Assembly: GCA_030248225.1 (NCBI GenBank)
Contig: JASANE010017470.1
Location: 62,001-126,000 of the forward strand
Source: Trileptium ribeirensis
Lineage: Eukaryota > Nematoda > Enoplea > Enoplida > Thoracostomopsidae
Direction of reading: 5' to 3'
DNA length: 64,000 nucleotides
In this document: piece by piece, positions 51,400 through 64,000 of the stretch
How positions within the stretch are numbered: the stretch's first letter is position 1
Layout of the letters: each line of letters opens with the position of its first letter
Notes under the pieces: generated by a model
Told to the model about the DNA's origin: nothing
What the model saw: only the letters and a program-made list of their open reading frames with translations
Database searches by the model: none
Made by a program: the position numbers and the translations under genes

Positions 51400-52930
51400 A
51401 CGACCACACTTCATAGGAAATAGTTCTGTTAGGCAGATAATGATTGGCACAAATCTTTGCGCTATATGGTTATTTTACACAATGCTATCACACTTAAAAA
51501 GAAATTATGTTAGTCCGATACAACACTTTGCTCTATCTCGTCATTTTACACAACGCTACCATACTTAATCGGAAACAGTTGTGTTTGGTTGATAACGGCC
51601 GGTACAAAACTTTGCGCTATATGGACATTTTGCACAACGCTATCACACTTAAAAAGAAATTGGTCTGTTAAGCCGATAATGATCGGTACCGAAGTTTGCT
51701 CTATCTGGTTATTTTACGCAACGCTACCACACTTAAAAAGAAATAGTCCTGTTTTACTGATAATGACTGGTACAGAATATTGCGTTATATGGTCATTTTA
51801 CACAGTGCTATCACACTTAAGACGAAATAGTCCTGTTAGGCCGGTACAGAACTCTGCTCACTCTGGTTATTTTACGCAACGCCACCACACTTAAAAGGAA
51901 ATATTTCTGTTAGGCTGATAATGAGCGTTACAGAACTTTGCGCTATATGGTCATTTTATACAACCCTATCACTCTTATAAAGAAATAGTTCTGATATGCC
52001 GGTACAGAACTTTGCTCTATCTGGTCAGTTTACACAACGCTACCACACTTAATATTATTTTACACAACGCTACCCACACCTAAAAGGAAACAGTTCTGTT
52101 AGGCTCATAATGATCGGTACAGAACTTTGCTGTATCTGGTCTTTTTTCACAACGCTACACCACACTTAATAGGAAATAGTTCTGTTAGGCTGATAATGAT
52201 CGTACAGAACTTTGCTGTCTTTTTTCAAAACGCTACCACACTTAATAGGAAATAGTTCTGATAGGCTGATAATGATCGGTACAGAACTTTGCTCTATCTG
52301 GTCTTTTTCACAACGCTATCGTACTTAAAAAGAAATTATTTCTGTAAGGCGGGTACAGAACTTTGCTCTGTATGGTCATTTTACACAACGCTATCACACT
52401 TATTACGAAATAATTCTGTTAGGCTGATAATGACCGTTACAGAACTTTGCGCTATATGGTCATTTTATACAACCCTATCACTCTTATAAAGAAATAGTTC
52501 TGATATGCCGGTACAGAACTTTGCTCTATCTGGTCATTTTACACAACGCTACCACACTTAATATTATTTTACACAACGCTAGCACACCTAAAAGGAAAAG
52601 TTCTGTTAAGCTGATAATGATCGAAACAGAACTTTACTCTATCTGATCTTTTTTCACAACGCTACCACACTTAATAGGAAATAGTTCTGTTAGGCTGATA
52701 ATGATCGTACAGAACTTTGCTGTCTTTTTTCAAAACGCTACCACACTTAATAGGAAATAGTTCTGATAGGCTGATAATGATCGGTACAGAACTTTGCTCT
52801 ATCTGGTCTTTTTCACAACGCTATCGTACTTAAAAAGAAATTATTTCTGTAAGGCGGGTAGAGAACTTTGCTCTATCTGGTAATTTTACACAACGATACC
52901 ACACGTAAAAGGAAATAGTTCAGTTTAAGA
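51400..52930. repeat. Satellite of ~85-bp monomers with ~505-bp higher-order period
   Basis: About 18 head-to-tail monomers built around GGTACAGAACTTTGC, then TTTTACACAACGCTACCAC, ACTTAAAAGGAAATAGTTCTG and TTAGGCTGATAATGATC. Truncated and full monomers alternate. The block at 52,191 recurs at 52,696 and the block at 51,932 recurs at 52,440, a ~505-508-bp higher-order unit of about six monomers. Some monomers are 84 bp and stay open in one frame, explaining open frames without implying a protein. Confidence 0.92.
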
Positions 52931-53129
52931 ATGGCTACAAGATACGGAACAATTTGCAACGGTGTGATGTAGTGTAATCATTGATGAATCCATTTATAAT
53001 TAGCCATTCATGTCACTGATATGATGCGATGATGTGAATCGAATTAGAAAAAGTAGGGCACCTTTTTGCCTCTAGCGTTATCTAAGCTCATAGTAGGTTT
53101 TAATGTCAAAAAACATTACAGAAAGCATG

Positions 53130-54115
53130 TTTCAATTTGGTAACAGCCATTTCTTCAAAAATATCAATCATAAATATACATGATACCCAAAAAGCACATT
53201 AAATGAAAATTTATGGTCCGTGTGCATAACAGATTTCTATTTTTCGGGGAGCAAACCAAATTTGGGAGGGTGGAGGGGCAAACCATTTTCAGGACGTACA
53301 AAAACTTTGCAAGCCTTTGCAAAAGTCGAAAATCAGAGAAAATATCTCGGCCCTGTCCTATTTTGCGGAAGTTCAGGAAAGGGGTCCACGATATTTTCAA
53401 CTATGTCCCCAGAGTCTCTGAACCTCCAATCATCTCATACCTCCAAAAGAGATCTTTTCAAGATCACGGTCGCTTCTTTTCAGCTATGCTTGATTGCTGT
53501 CAATATCTCTATTACGACAGCTGAGAGGAAGCGGAAACTCATTCTGTTTAATCTTAACAGTTATAGTTATTGGTTACAAATGAAACCCCTTTGGTAGATT
53601 AAGAATGTTAGATTGATGCATTTCAACTGTTTTCTAATGTCAGTTGGGTGGCGTCAGCCTCCTGGGCACACCCTGGCTAAGCGCTTGTCACGGTCTTACC
53701 TCTCGAAGCTCCCCTAGAAATGATGGTTCCTATTTGTACAAATGCGAATATATATCTGACAATAAACTTTCCAATAAACATTCAATGTGGTACTAACAAT
53801 TTCTATAGCAATTTTTTCAACCACATTATGTACAAATATATGATATCCCCAAAAAAAGTTCCTCGAATCAACTTTATGATCACGTCTCAACGGAATTTTA
53901 ATAGAGAAGAGTGTTCCAATTCGTATAAATATTATTAAATTTGGTAGCAATCATTACAGATATAGATCTAACTTGGTAATAACAATTTCTCCAATCACAT
54001 AAAGTGTATGATTTCCAAAAAACATTCGTCGGATCAGTTTTATGGTAGTATCTCAACGCAATTCACGTAGAAATGAGTGTTCCTATTTATACAAATGCAA
54101 ACCAATTGAGGTACC
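53130..54115. repeat. Diverged ~170-190-bp tandem repeats
   Basis: Several blocks share TT(T/G)GGTA.CA..(C/A)A, a CAATTTCT.CAA..A block, a TATGAT.(T/C)CCAAAAA.. block and (A/T)TGAGTGTTCC(T/A)A(T/A)T..TAC near 53,150, 53,790-53,930, 53,940-54,090. A GC-richer insert at 53,210-53,290 interrupts. Confidence 0.5.
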
Positions 54116-55810
54116 AATTCTACTTTACGTCGTGGCATGAAAGTTGCAAACACATGCTTATATCGCTAATGCCAAGCCAGACTGCTTTATTCAATGATAC
54201 AATTTGACGGTAATATTTAGGAAACTTTATTATAGGAATATATATATATGACCTGCCATAGTTAGTGACAGTCTCGGTATAAATTTAATCATGTGAGATT
54301 TTCGCAACCTGTGTATGTGAACAAATTATGTAGTATATTTCATGTATATATTGAATATGTAAATGTATTTATATATACCTATATAACTCATGGTCATGCT
54401 AGAAGAGTATACATAAATTATGCAGATTAAACCAATAACCAAATGAAATATATGCGCTAGGCATGCGACACTAAAATAGTGATTCGGTTTATTGATTGGA
54501 TATGACAAAATTATTTCGTAGCACAGCGACAAACTAACAATATAAGAGGACAAAATTGAACTTTTGTGAACCTGGGTTATATGTACGTTTTATTGTTACA
54601 TTTGCAGCATAGAAGTGAAAATAATAACAAGCTAAAGCGTATTTCTTACAATCTTATAAATTTTTTTTAAATCAAACGTTTCACAAAACCTATGACTTTC
54701 ATTAAGCCAACGATTCTGTGTAGATATACCTGAGGCGGGTAGGGCTCCGTTTTAAGTGAATACTGTGCATAATCAGTTTTACCAAGTCGGTCCTCGCTGT
54801 GGTTATGAATATCTCATATGTGAGTAAATTGTTAAGTCCACGAATTATTGTCAACGAGATAAAAAAGATCAGTTACATATAAAAATCAGAAGAATTGTCG
54901 GCATAAACTTGTTCTTTTGCAGGATTGGTCGTCAAATCATGATAAATATTAGTCAATTGCATACTAACATGTTCTATATAAGTACCATTATTGTCATATG
55001 TACTATAAAATCTAAATGCATCAGCCGTTTATATACACATTTGAAAAACACACTGGTTCCAAAAGTAAAGCCTTCATTGCAACAAAGGCCCGAAATCTTA
55101 TTAAAGCTGCAACACCACTGCTTTAATTAAATTCTTACACTGCTGTCGACACTAATTAGAACTGCATAGTTCACGTTCTAGTACACTATATGCAATAACC
55201 ATATAATATATAGGTTTTGCACATTGTCCGAGTCGTAGATCTAGCAAAAGCCTAAGCCGGGGTTATAGACTCCACGATTACCCAAACTAAACTATAGGTC
55301 TTTCTAACTTGCGGTGACTAATCGTGGCGTAGGCCAATTATAGATCAATGTGATCCTGTATAGTACGCCGAGCCGAGGCTCTTGGGACAAAACAGTATAT
55401 TGATCGACAAAAATAAACTACAAAATAACAATTTGTATCTTGTTTATAGGTGCATAAAAACTTTTATCTACGGACGATGTCACTTTTAAGGCACATTGCA
55501 CCAACTACATGCCGTTTGAAGAAAAACTAGCGAATTTAGACCAGTTTATCATTCGTCATCCTGTATCTACTGGGAATCGGTGGCACTATCGCGACTGTTT
55601 TCAACTACTTAAAGAATCACCTTTTTCGGTTTATTTACGATTGAAGTAACCGATTTCTAAATCTGGCTCACGTCTTAGTCATCGTTACGTAAATTATTGT
55701 TTGTAGTTCTGTAGTGTTTGTCGTACAGGAAGTAGTATGCTGATTAGTTGAACTTACAAAATGAACTATTTCTGATCAATATATATCGTGCGACCTGATT
55801 AGATCAATAT

Positions 55811-55945
55811 AGCACAGCTATCGTGAGTTAAGTGATTTGTACGCATGGTTGTGACGAGTTCAGACGAGTGCGTCAGCACGAGTTTGACGAGTTAAACAAC
55901 ACAACCGTGCGTACAAATCACTTGACGCACGCCTGGCTGTGCTAC
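55811..55945. mobile_element. Palindromic foldback element (~135 bp)
   Basis: AGTGATTTGTACGCATGGTT and, inverted, AGTGATTTGTACGCACGGTT form arms extended outward by TAGCACAGC..., with a GACGAGTTcagACGAGTGCG core. Outer limits are not clear. Confidence 0.6.
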
Positions 55946-58900
55946 AACTGACTTGAAATACAGCTAATTTAGCTAAACATGCGTTAAGTCATTTTGATGC
56001 ACGGCTTTACCTATATAAGCTGTGTTACAAATATAGTTTTAAAGTATTAAGCTGGCTACTATCAGACTTAGATGTTTTATTATGTGTCACAGTCCTGTTT
56101 TCATTGCCGTTTAGCACAGTCTCAGACACTATGTGTAGCGAAATATATTGCGAACAATTTTTTGCCGCGTCCTTTGTGTATTAATAGCCTAAAAGCTCGA
56201 AACCAATACAAGTACAAATCTAGCCTGACCCTGGTCTACATGAAAATGAACCACAATTATCGTTGGTGCATTTTACTCTTAAGATACGGTCTAATAGTGA
56301 TTCTACGGAAAAAATTAGGCGAGGTTACGTCATGTAATCTGTATGTCCATATTTATACCTGATACCTATATATTTATAATTGTTATAAATTAAACTGTTC
56401 AGTACAATAGTCCAGGTGCAAACAAATTTATCTGGAAATAGGCAAAAGTAGTTCAAGGCCTGATTTAGAGAACTATATTGTTTTTTTAAAATCTATCATA
56501 GATTTACTCTTGCTTTCTATAAAGCTGTTCGGTTTAATACAAAATTTTGTGTTTTCACGAATTTAGTGCACTAAAGCCTAAGTACAATTAGGAACATTGA
56601 TAGCAGATATTCAAATGCAAACATAGTAATCCCCTGAGATTTAATTACATCCTCATCATTTCAGTCATCATGTTATTGCGGTAGAAGCAATCCGATCGGG
56701 TTTTGAGGAGTTTCAATTTTGTCGAACTCGCATTCGTAAAGTTTAGTTTTATCACTGTTATTTGACTGTATAGCACCAATAAATGCACATATAAATACCG
56801 CGGCAATGCGTGAAAATAATGTCATAACATGGCGGTCGTATTAGCAATGCTATAAAACTCAGAACGCTGTATATAACAACGCTTCACAACCATTCAAAAT
56901 AGGATTCAAGGAATTGTATCAAACCACTAACCAACTTTATATTAACTAAAAATGAAGCGGGTTTCCGGGTTATATTCCCGTTTGCTTGACTACTACCTTA
57001 TCTAGAACGCTTTACTGTTCTTGAAATTTTGGAACTTACCGCTATTTGGAACAGCTGGGGGTACATTTTACATGGAACCACTGGGTCTTTCCTAGAACTT
57101 CTCTCAAACCGAAATTGTCCAATTCTGAAAAGACTTGACGAGTTGGTTGAGAAAGTACAAATTTCTACAATATTTATGAGAATTTTTTCGATTTCTTGGG
57201 CTTTAAATCGATTTTATGAATTTTTTTGGCCCCTTTGTACCCAAAATTTTCGAAAAAAGAATTCTCAATATATAATTTAATAAACCATTCGAACCAATTT
57301 GTCGAAGTTAGTCGGTTCACTGATTAAGGAGTTATTGCATTTTATGTGAAATCCTAAGCCTAACACTAAGCCAAGCCTTAGACCAAGCCTAATTCGGTAT
57401 TCCAGGAACCTATAAGCAGATTTTAACACCATTTGACTCAGCTCGTCAATGCAATTCTAATAGTATATAAAATTATATATTTATCGAAAAAATCTGTCTG
57501 TGATAAATATTGTAGAAATAGGTATTTTCTAAACCGCATCGCCGAGCGAAGTGTAATGGCACCAAAATTTCCGCTGTGTATTTAAAATTAACCAATTTCC
57601 AAATAGAGTGGAATTCTAGGAAAAATCTAAATTGCTTACTACCCGCAGCTTTTTGTTGGCAGGAGTTCTTGATATTTTACAGACTAGTTTGACGTTCTTC
57701 GGCTTAATTATAAAGAGATGTAATGATGCATTTTGGGTTGCCCCCTGTATTTTATAGTGATGGTATCCTTTAGGATTAAAATACATAAGCTGAACAACAT
57801 CATACTCTTCAGTAAAATATAGTTAGCTCTTGATATTAGTGATAATGGTCGCTATAGAAAGGAACGACTGAGACATACGCTCATATAGAAAGCTTTGTTG
57901 ACAGTTTATATCACGCACAGTAGGACAAGCTAGGTGCCCGACACCGCAAGCCTGCACGCATATATGAGATCGAAAGAACAAGCCAATATACAACGTAAGC
58001 ATTAATTAAGCTACACAGTACTTTCAATAAAAACTCCACAATCTTTTATTCGCCTCCGTGTAGTAATTTTCTTTTCCAAACCGTACAACAGTTCTGTTGC
58101 ACGTTCGTGCATAAAAACAAATAATGCATACACAAACAGATGCCTAATAAACAGCAGGTGAGCTTAATAAGATTAAATCAATGTGAGAAGGTAGGTAAGG
58201 AACTAAATTAAAGTAACTACTTTTTCAACAGCCAGCTTTTCTGTAAGGCTTCTTAAGGCTTGTTTTTCCAAAACTGCCAAAACAAGAGATTGAATATAGA
58301 TTAAAATTAAAATCATCACAGCGTATTCTTCCACTCTATCTAGATGCCATTTTCAAATGCATTTTCTGCTAATACTAAAGGTTTCTATCCGATGCCCTTA
58401 CGTAATGAAGTTTTAAAATAATTTCTGCCCATAAGTAGTTCGTTTATTCCACAATTCCGAGGACTGTTAAAATAATATATTTATTTATACCTTGCTTTCA
58501 ACGTTCTATGACTGACATTCAATGCCGGTCTCTTTATAAAAAAAAGGAAACAGTAAACAGTATTGGTCGGAATCGGTATTAGTACCGTTGTTTTATTTTA
58601 TATTTAATTTGAAACAAAGCTGCGCGGAAAATAACTGTGTTATGTTTTGAATAAAAGAAAATTTACGACGTCATTTGGGAAATTACGATTGACAAAACAA
58701 ATATTTCATGCTAACGACATTATATCAGATATTTAGCAACTGCTAGGCGTACATGGATCTGTCAAACTGTGACCTATGAAGAACCATGATTCGATGTGAT
58801 ATACGATGTGTTGTACATTGTTAGAAAAGTAGAAAATAATTTACGTAGACGTTTTGTTTGATAACACATTCACTAAGAGTGATTTGAATGCAATTGATAA

Positions 58901-60059
58901 TATACTGACTGCGTTTTACAGGGGCCAAAAAATGATGAAGCTTGGATTGAATCAGTATAGAGGTTCATAAAATATTCCAAATGCATACATAACAGGAGGT
59001 GAATAATTATGATTTATATATTTTCTGGGATAGAAACCCAGCGGTAAAGACGGATATCTTCAAAACGAAGAGGCTCATTTTGTGACATAATTAAAATTTG
59101 TAAATCTTAAGCACTTTTATATGGTTGAATCTTAATTTGTTAAACTATTTGAAGACAATATTGTTCTTTTCATAAGCCATTGTTATAATGTGTACTAGTA
59201 AATGAAAAACATTAAATTATAAAATTACTACTTTATGTGAATCAAGTTGTCCAGAAATGTTTCAGGCCGGACAGGACAATGAAGCTGCTTCCTCGACCGG
59301 CAATCAAACAAAGATAACTGACAAATGTAATTATGAGGTGAACCTTGGTCATAAACAAGTGAAATCATATAAATAACTTTCCATTTCATCAAACACTTCT
59401 AAAGCCGACTTTTAAATAAACTTAAGCTCAAGCAATCGCAAATAATCTTACGACAATCGTATTATTAAAATGTATATATGGCATACATTCATAGATATTA
59501 ATAAGCTCATGGAATACGAAAAAGTTTCGCTTGCTACTTTTCAATTCATATAAGGCTTAATCAGCCCATGATAAGCATAATAGGAATAGCAATTTTAAGG
59601 AATCCGAATAATTATTATAAGTCAAGAATTGATTGAATACACAACTTAAAATTTATAGATCAAACAAACCGTTCTTAGGTAACTACCAGCGATGCAACGC
59701 GTGTTATTTCATCAGTGAAATTGTTTGTCTATTTTTTGTGCTTCGAGGTAAAATTTTATAAATGTCAAGAACTTGTCTATTAGTTGTGAAGAAATTTCGG
59801 TAAAAATTATGAAAATTACTTCGCTTGTAAATACTTCATTTGTAAGTACTTCATTTGCAATGAAAACAATTTGTAAGTATAAATACTTCCTGTTTTTGTT
59901 AGCTAACTTCGGATAAGGTCCTTGCTAAAAGTAGCACCACTTGCGACAACAGAAAACGGAACGAGTAAGGGAGGATCCAGAGAGGATCCATGGGTCGGAT
60001 CTTCCACTAAGGGGGCGTGGGGTAGATGAATTTTTGAATTATTTTGGGACTCAAAATTT

Positions 60060-60400
60060 TTCTTAATTTTTTATAATTTTCACCCATTTTTGACAAATTG
60101 ACCCCAGATTTTTGCCAATCTTCTCCAATTTTGCCAAGTTTTTATCAATTTTTGTTAATTTCTCCAATTTCTGCCAATATTTTCCGCGCGCCTTCGGTAC
60201 GGATAAGGGAAGTGCCATCCCCCAGGGGGCGGGAGGTGTTCAGCGTCTCGGCCGGCGCCACGGGATGTGGTGGGGAGCGACGCCTCGGAGGCGGGGGAGT
60301 GGTACAGCGAAAGCGGGGAGGCGTTCAGCCTCTCGGGGGAGGTCAAGTGTGGCGCCACAGATCCCAACACCGTGAAACCCTGTATCCACCACCGGGAACG
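60060..60400. repeat. CCAATTTTTG-unit array plus GC-rich block
   Basis: Short units of the type (T)TTGCCAATTTT/TCTCCAATTT run to 60,180, then TTTTCCGCGCGCCTTCGG and a GC-rich segment of about 200 bp. The same order (unit array, then CCTTCGGCGCGCGGGG) occurs in inverted context in the element at 35,189-35,474, so this is probably a longer relative. Overlapping open frames here are by-products of the GC-rich block. Confidence 0.6.
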
Positions 60401-62902
60401 AGTGTTTCTAGTCTGTCCTCGGTGACTATTACAAGATGACAAATTTACAATAATACACCAACAATGCATTAGGCGCAACACTACACCTATTTTCAGCACA
60501 TAAAAACCACAAACCCCTATTTTGATGCAATAATGAAAACGTTCAATATGCGTAAATAACTACTTCCAAAAATCATTATAACTACACTACCCACACCATT
60601 TCTAATTTGTAAGCTTTATTGCTTGTTGCATCGGATACATATCACGAAAATACAATTGCTTTCATCGCATGCAGGTTCCTCGAAAACCTATAGACCCGTT
60701 CCAGATATATACCCAAAAAAATAGATTGAAAAAATCCAAAGACGGGCCATTTTGTTAACAAAATTGAACATTTTTACCTCTCTGAGGCTTCGTTAACGAC
60801 ACACCCGTGTACATTTAAAATATTGAAACAAACAGCTTTAACAGGATAAATAGCACTATAACCTCATCTTTCACCTGTAAAAAGTACAACTTTTGAAACT
60901 TTTAGTTTTTCGGTGCATTTTTAGCTTTAGAATTGAAATATTACGAAGTTGTAACTATGAAGATTGCGGAGCGCTCTAACCTCCGTCGATTCTGGGAAGA
61001 ATTACAACCTAAAATGTCGAGGGCCCAAATTGCTAAAATGAATTTGTCGCCTTTGTGAAGTTTTGCGCAGGAAATAATGTTTAACCTTAACTGCGCCAAC
61101 TCTGTTGCGTTACGCACCGATTAACATATTTTGCGAAAATATATATATTTATCCAGCAATGAGAAATGCGTCCAAAGATAGCAAAAAATGCATTGAAAAC
61201 TGAGCTCCATTGTAAGAAATTTCGCTTGCTATGCTCCATCCGTTAATGTTTTAGTCTAAATTACAAAGGTACTTTTCCGATTAGACTGCTGACTAATTAA
61301 CATGAACTAGACTAGTCATGGCAAATATTAATCCATATGTACAAATTTAGTGGCTGATCTTTGCGCGGAACGTATATGATCCTAAATCGACCGGTGCAAA
61401 AGAGTTTGTCGTGACATCACAGTCAATAAGGTGCTGTCCTTACCATCAATATTGAATTTCACAAAGTTCTTCCCATGAACATGACAATTAGCTATATATA
61501 TGAGTTTATGACGTCAACTAATATAAAAAAACCACCGTTTTATGTATCCCGTAATGCCTGTTGTATATGCCCTACCTACAGATTTCTAACTATTAATTTA
61601 AGAGTCTGTGATAGTTATGTTTCATTCTCAACACGACAAAACATGCAACATATAGAAAATTGTCATTCAGCGAGCTAGAATTTCAGTGAACAATCAATTA
61701 ACACAACAAACTGGTTCTTTAACAATCATCATTTTAGGCAAGAATGATATCTTATTATTTCGTGTACTGCAAAAAACACAAAAAAGTTGGCCGCTGGAGC
61801 ATATACCTTTCACATGTCTTCTTTGAAGCATTTGCATTAGAGGAAGGAGGTAAATTCAGATATTACATTTGAGGAAAGCAAATTCGAGATTTGAATGACA
61901 ATTTGTTTCATTTTGAGGTTTAATACACGCTAAATATTTCTTCGAAAGAGTTTGAGCGCATGGACGGGAGACTTCCTTGTCAGCGTTCCGATGTATTATC
62001 ATTAAAAAAACAATTAGATAAATTTACAATTTTAGAAACGCTTTATGCTACTTATATTCAAGTTTCCGCTGAGTCACCAATACCAACTATAAAACTGAAT
62101 ATTATGAAAGATCCTAATAGGAATGAGCTTTTTTGACGTCTTTAGTCTGTACATACGGATTTTTATAACGCAAACAAAGACTTCATAAGTAAATAAAGAT
62201 GTAAGTTCTGTATTAATTACGTTAAACTTCAGAGCAGCGAATTATTGTAATTGTCATGGGTGCGATAATAAATCATAAAGTCATAAACCATACCGGTGAC
62301 TATATCAAAAGAGTATAAATGGTGGCATAAGTGACCCAAGAACCGAAATATCGGTCAATAATTTTCAAAAATCAAAATAGCACGATATTGTCGTCCGAAC
62401 GGTACCATATGTATATTGTAATCGAAATAGGTTTTCTCGCTTGCAACTTTCAAATATATCCAATGTCAGATCTGCATATACACATGGTAGGTAAAGTTAT
62501 AAAAGTGCCTTGATATAAATTTAATGATTCCGAAACCAAATTGCTAAAATTATAGAGACCAGAAGAAGCAGCGCTAGCGTGTATGAGAATACAGCTGTGT
62601 GTGGGCAGCCAAGTCAATACATACATATTGTTTAAAAGTCAAAACTTAACAGCGGCCGAAAGAGTAACTTGATACGTTTATACAAAATATATTTTACAAA
62701 AGTTATTGGTTGTATATTGGTTATGACACGCGGGTGCGAACAAATACTGCGAGCAGATTACGCTGCAAGCAATATCAATATTGTTCCAAAACCAGTTGAC
62801 ACATTTTTGTGACTAATACCATATTTGCAAACATAACAAGCGTAGATTGGGTGATAAAACATTATGTACTCTAATGCGCATTCTGTATCAATTACGGCTA
62901 AT

Positions 62903-63315
62903 GTAACATTTAGGCGCGTAAGTGAAATGCATGCCATGCTGTTCTCGATATACTAAGCATTAGCTTCGGACACAGTACACGCTTGGCATCTTATACAGTA
63001 ATGGTGTGATCCTTGTTTAACTCGAAAGGCGGTAGACTTACTAAACTTATGCGTCGATGGGCGGGGGGTGGTAGGCTTCCCCCTAAGGTGCAGAGCCCCC
63101 CAAGCTATATTTATCCTCCGTGACGACTCCTGTATACCTTACCTCCCCACGCCTGCTGGTGAGAACAACCTCCTACCTCCCCACACCGAATGGTGAAACT
63201 CCTACCACCCTCTCCCCATGCCGACAGTCTATTTTCCTAAGCTCATACCTATGTCCTAACTCCAACACTAAACTGCTCTTTTTCCTACCATATAACGTAC
63301 GACCGTAAAGGTGGT
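62903..63315. mobile_element. MITE family T, copy D (~410 bp, longer variant)
   Basis: It starts with tgtaacatttaggcgcgtaa and GAAATGCATGCCATGCTG then CTCGATATACTAAGC, matching copies A-C, and ends near acgaccgtaaaggtgg. The interior is about twice as long and contains three CTCCCCA(T/C)(A/G)CC-type repeats around 63,130-63,220. Confidence 0.65.
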
Positions 63316-64000
63316 TTTTAAAATTAAATTAGCAACGAGCGGAAACAAATAAACCAAATTTTTTGAGGTCGAGCGGGGAGATATGTAACTTGGGATATTT
63401 AACTCAAGATATTAACACAAGATAATCGAAATTAGTTATATAAAAATTCGAAGAGTTATGTTTGAAGATGACACATGTTGATTTTGAGGCGCAAGCAAAA
63501 ATCAGTCAATGCAGATGAAAAATACCATCAGAGTCATCAGATAATAAAGAAAATTCTCTTAATAATAATTTTAAACCGTCTAATTAAACCGTTGTAATAA
63601 ACTTATAATTCTAACTTTATTAGGACCACTTCTGGTATAAATGAAGATTTATTTAACCTAGGCGTTATGCAAATTTGTATCGTTAGGGACTGGTTTATCG
63701 TAAATTTTTGACAATTTTCCATAAAATAATATGCAAATAATGCTGATAATTCTTTTTAACAGAATTTCTGCAGCCAGATATTCGTGCGCACATCTTACGA
63801 CGGTAGTGTGTTTTCACTATAACCTCACACCCTGTTTTACTAAACTTTAAATTATATTATCCGCTGTAAAAACTAGTAAACCGAACTATTATGTCGCAAT
63901 TTATTGACAGGGATTTTTCACTGTTTTAGCTTAAAACTGTAAATTTGTACCATATCTCTAGAAGCATGCTAAAGCTGTATAAAAGACCATACAGTTAGTG

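Larger units (their letters stand above)
54116..62902. other. Intergenic region; no gene recognised
   Basis: It holds a palindromic element (55.8-55.95 kb), a copy of the TTTAGTGCACTAAAG-containing dispersed repeat (about 56,480-56,640), a TAAGCC-rich fragment (57,350-57,395), a CCAATTTT-unit array with a GC-rich block (60.06-60.4 kb) and otherwise unique AT-rich DNA. No coding block with family resemblance on either strand. Confidence 0.55.

Noticed and set aside
51589..51894. Open frame of about 100 codons with internal repeats
   Set aside because: It is the 84-bp satellite monomer read in one frame; neighbouring monomers shift frame.
60098..60499. Three overlapping open frames on both strands
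   Set aside because: They arise from a GC-rich repeat block shared with the 35-kb element; no family resemblance.

Overview
The window is AT-rich animal DNA with long introns, many short inverted-repeat transposons and several minisatellites. It looks like a non-vertebrate metazoan. The species cannot be named from the sequence, and a fast-evolving lineage is likely because the conserved receptor is very divergent.

The only gene I can support with confidence is one large split gene on the minus strand, running from a start codon at 34,792 to a stop at 811. I rebuilt it exon by exon from splice sites, reading phase and domain order. It is a latrophilin-type adhesion GPCR (ADGRL/Cirl family): signal peptide (34.8 kb), SUEL/rhamnose-binding lectin domain (33.6 and 32.0 kb), Ser/Thr-rich linker (30.0-28.1 kb), hormone-receptor motif (28.0 and 26.3 kb), GAIN domain (24.5-20.9 kb), GPS (18.2 kb), seven transmembrane helices (17.5-8.0 kb), and a cytoplasmic tail (4.4 kb and 2.1-0.8 kb) ending in a PDZ-ligand-like terminus followed by a poly(A) signal. 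There is no olfactomedin domain, as is usual outside vertebrates. Seventeen exons join with matching phases, apart from one small missing link in the tail; about 1,350 codons are accounted for. Parts of GAIN are probably still missing.

Several features of the receptor are unusual. The GPS reads His-Leu-Gly instead of His-Leu-Thr/Ser, so the self-cleavage nucleophile is absent, while the hydrophobic spacing of the tethered agonist is kept. The third intracellular loop is enlarged by one 374-nt exon that shares a stretch with a nearby inverted-repeat element. Partial exon copies lie in three introns, one of which is open and phase-compatible with the lectin exon it resembles.

The introns and the roughly 29 kb upstream are mostly mobile and repetitive DNA: a decayed Merlin element (8.6-9.8 kb), an internally deleted hAT element with an exact 8-bp target duplication (42.9-44.9 kb), two TTA-flanked MITEs (15.6 and 27.2 kb), two TTAA-type MITEs (4.8 and 14.1 kb), other foldback elements, a 179-bp triplicate, a ~28-bp minisatellite, a 362-bp tandem repeat and an ~85-bp satellite with a ~505-bp higher-order period. 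No RNA gene, CRISPR array or second intact cellular gene was recognised.
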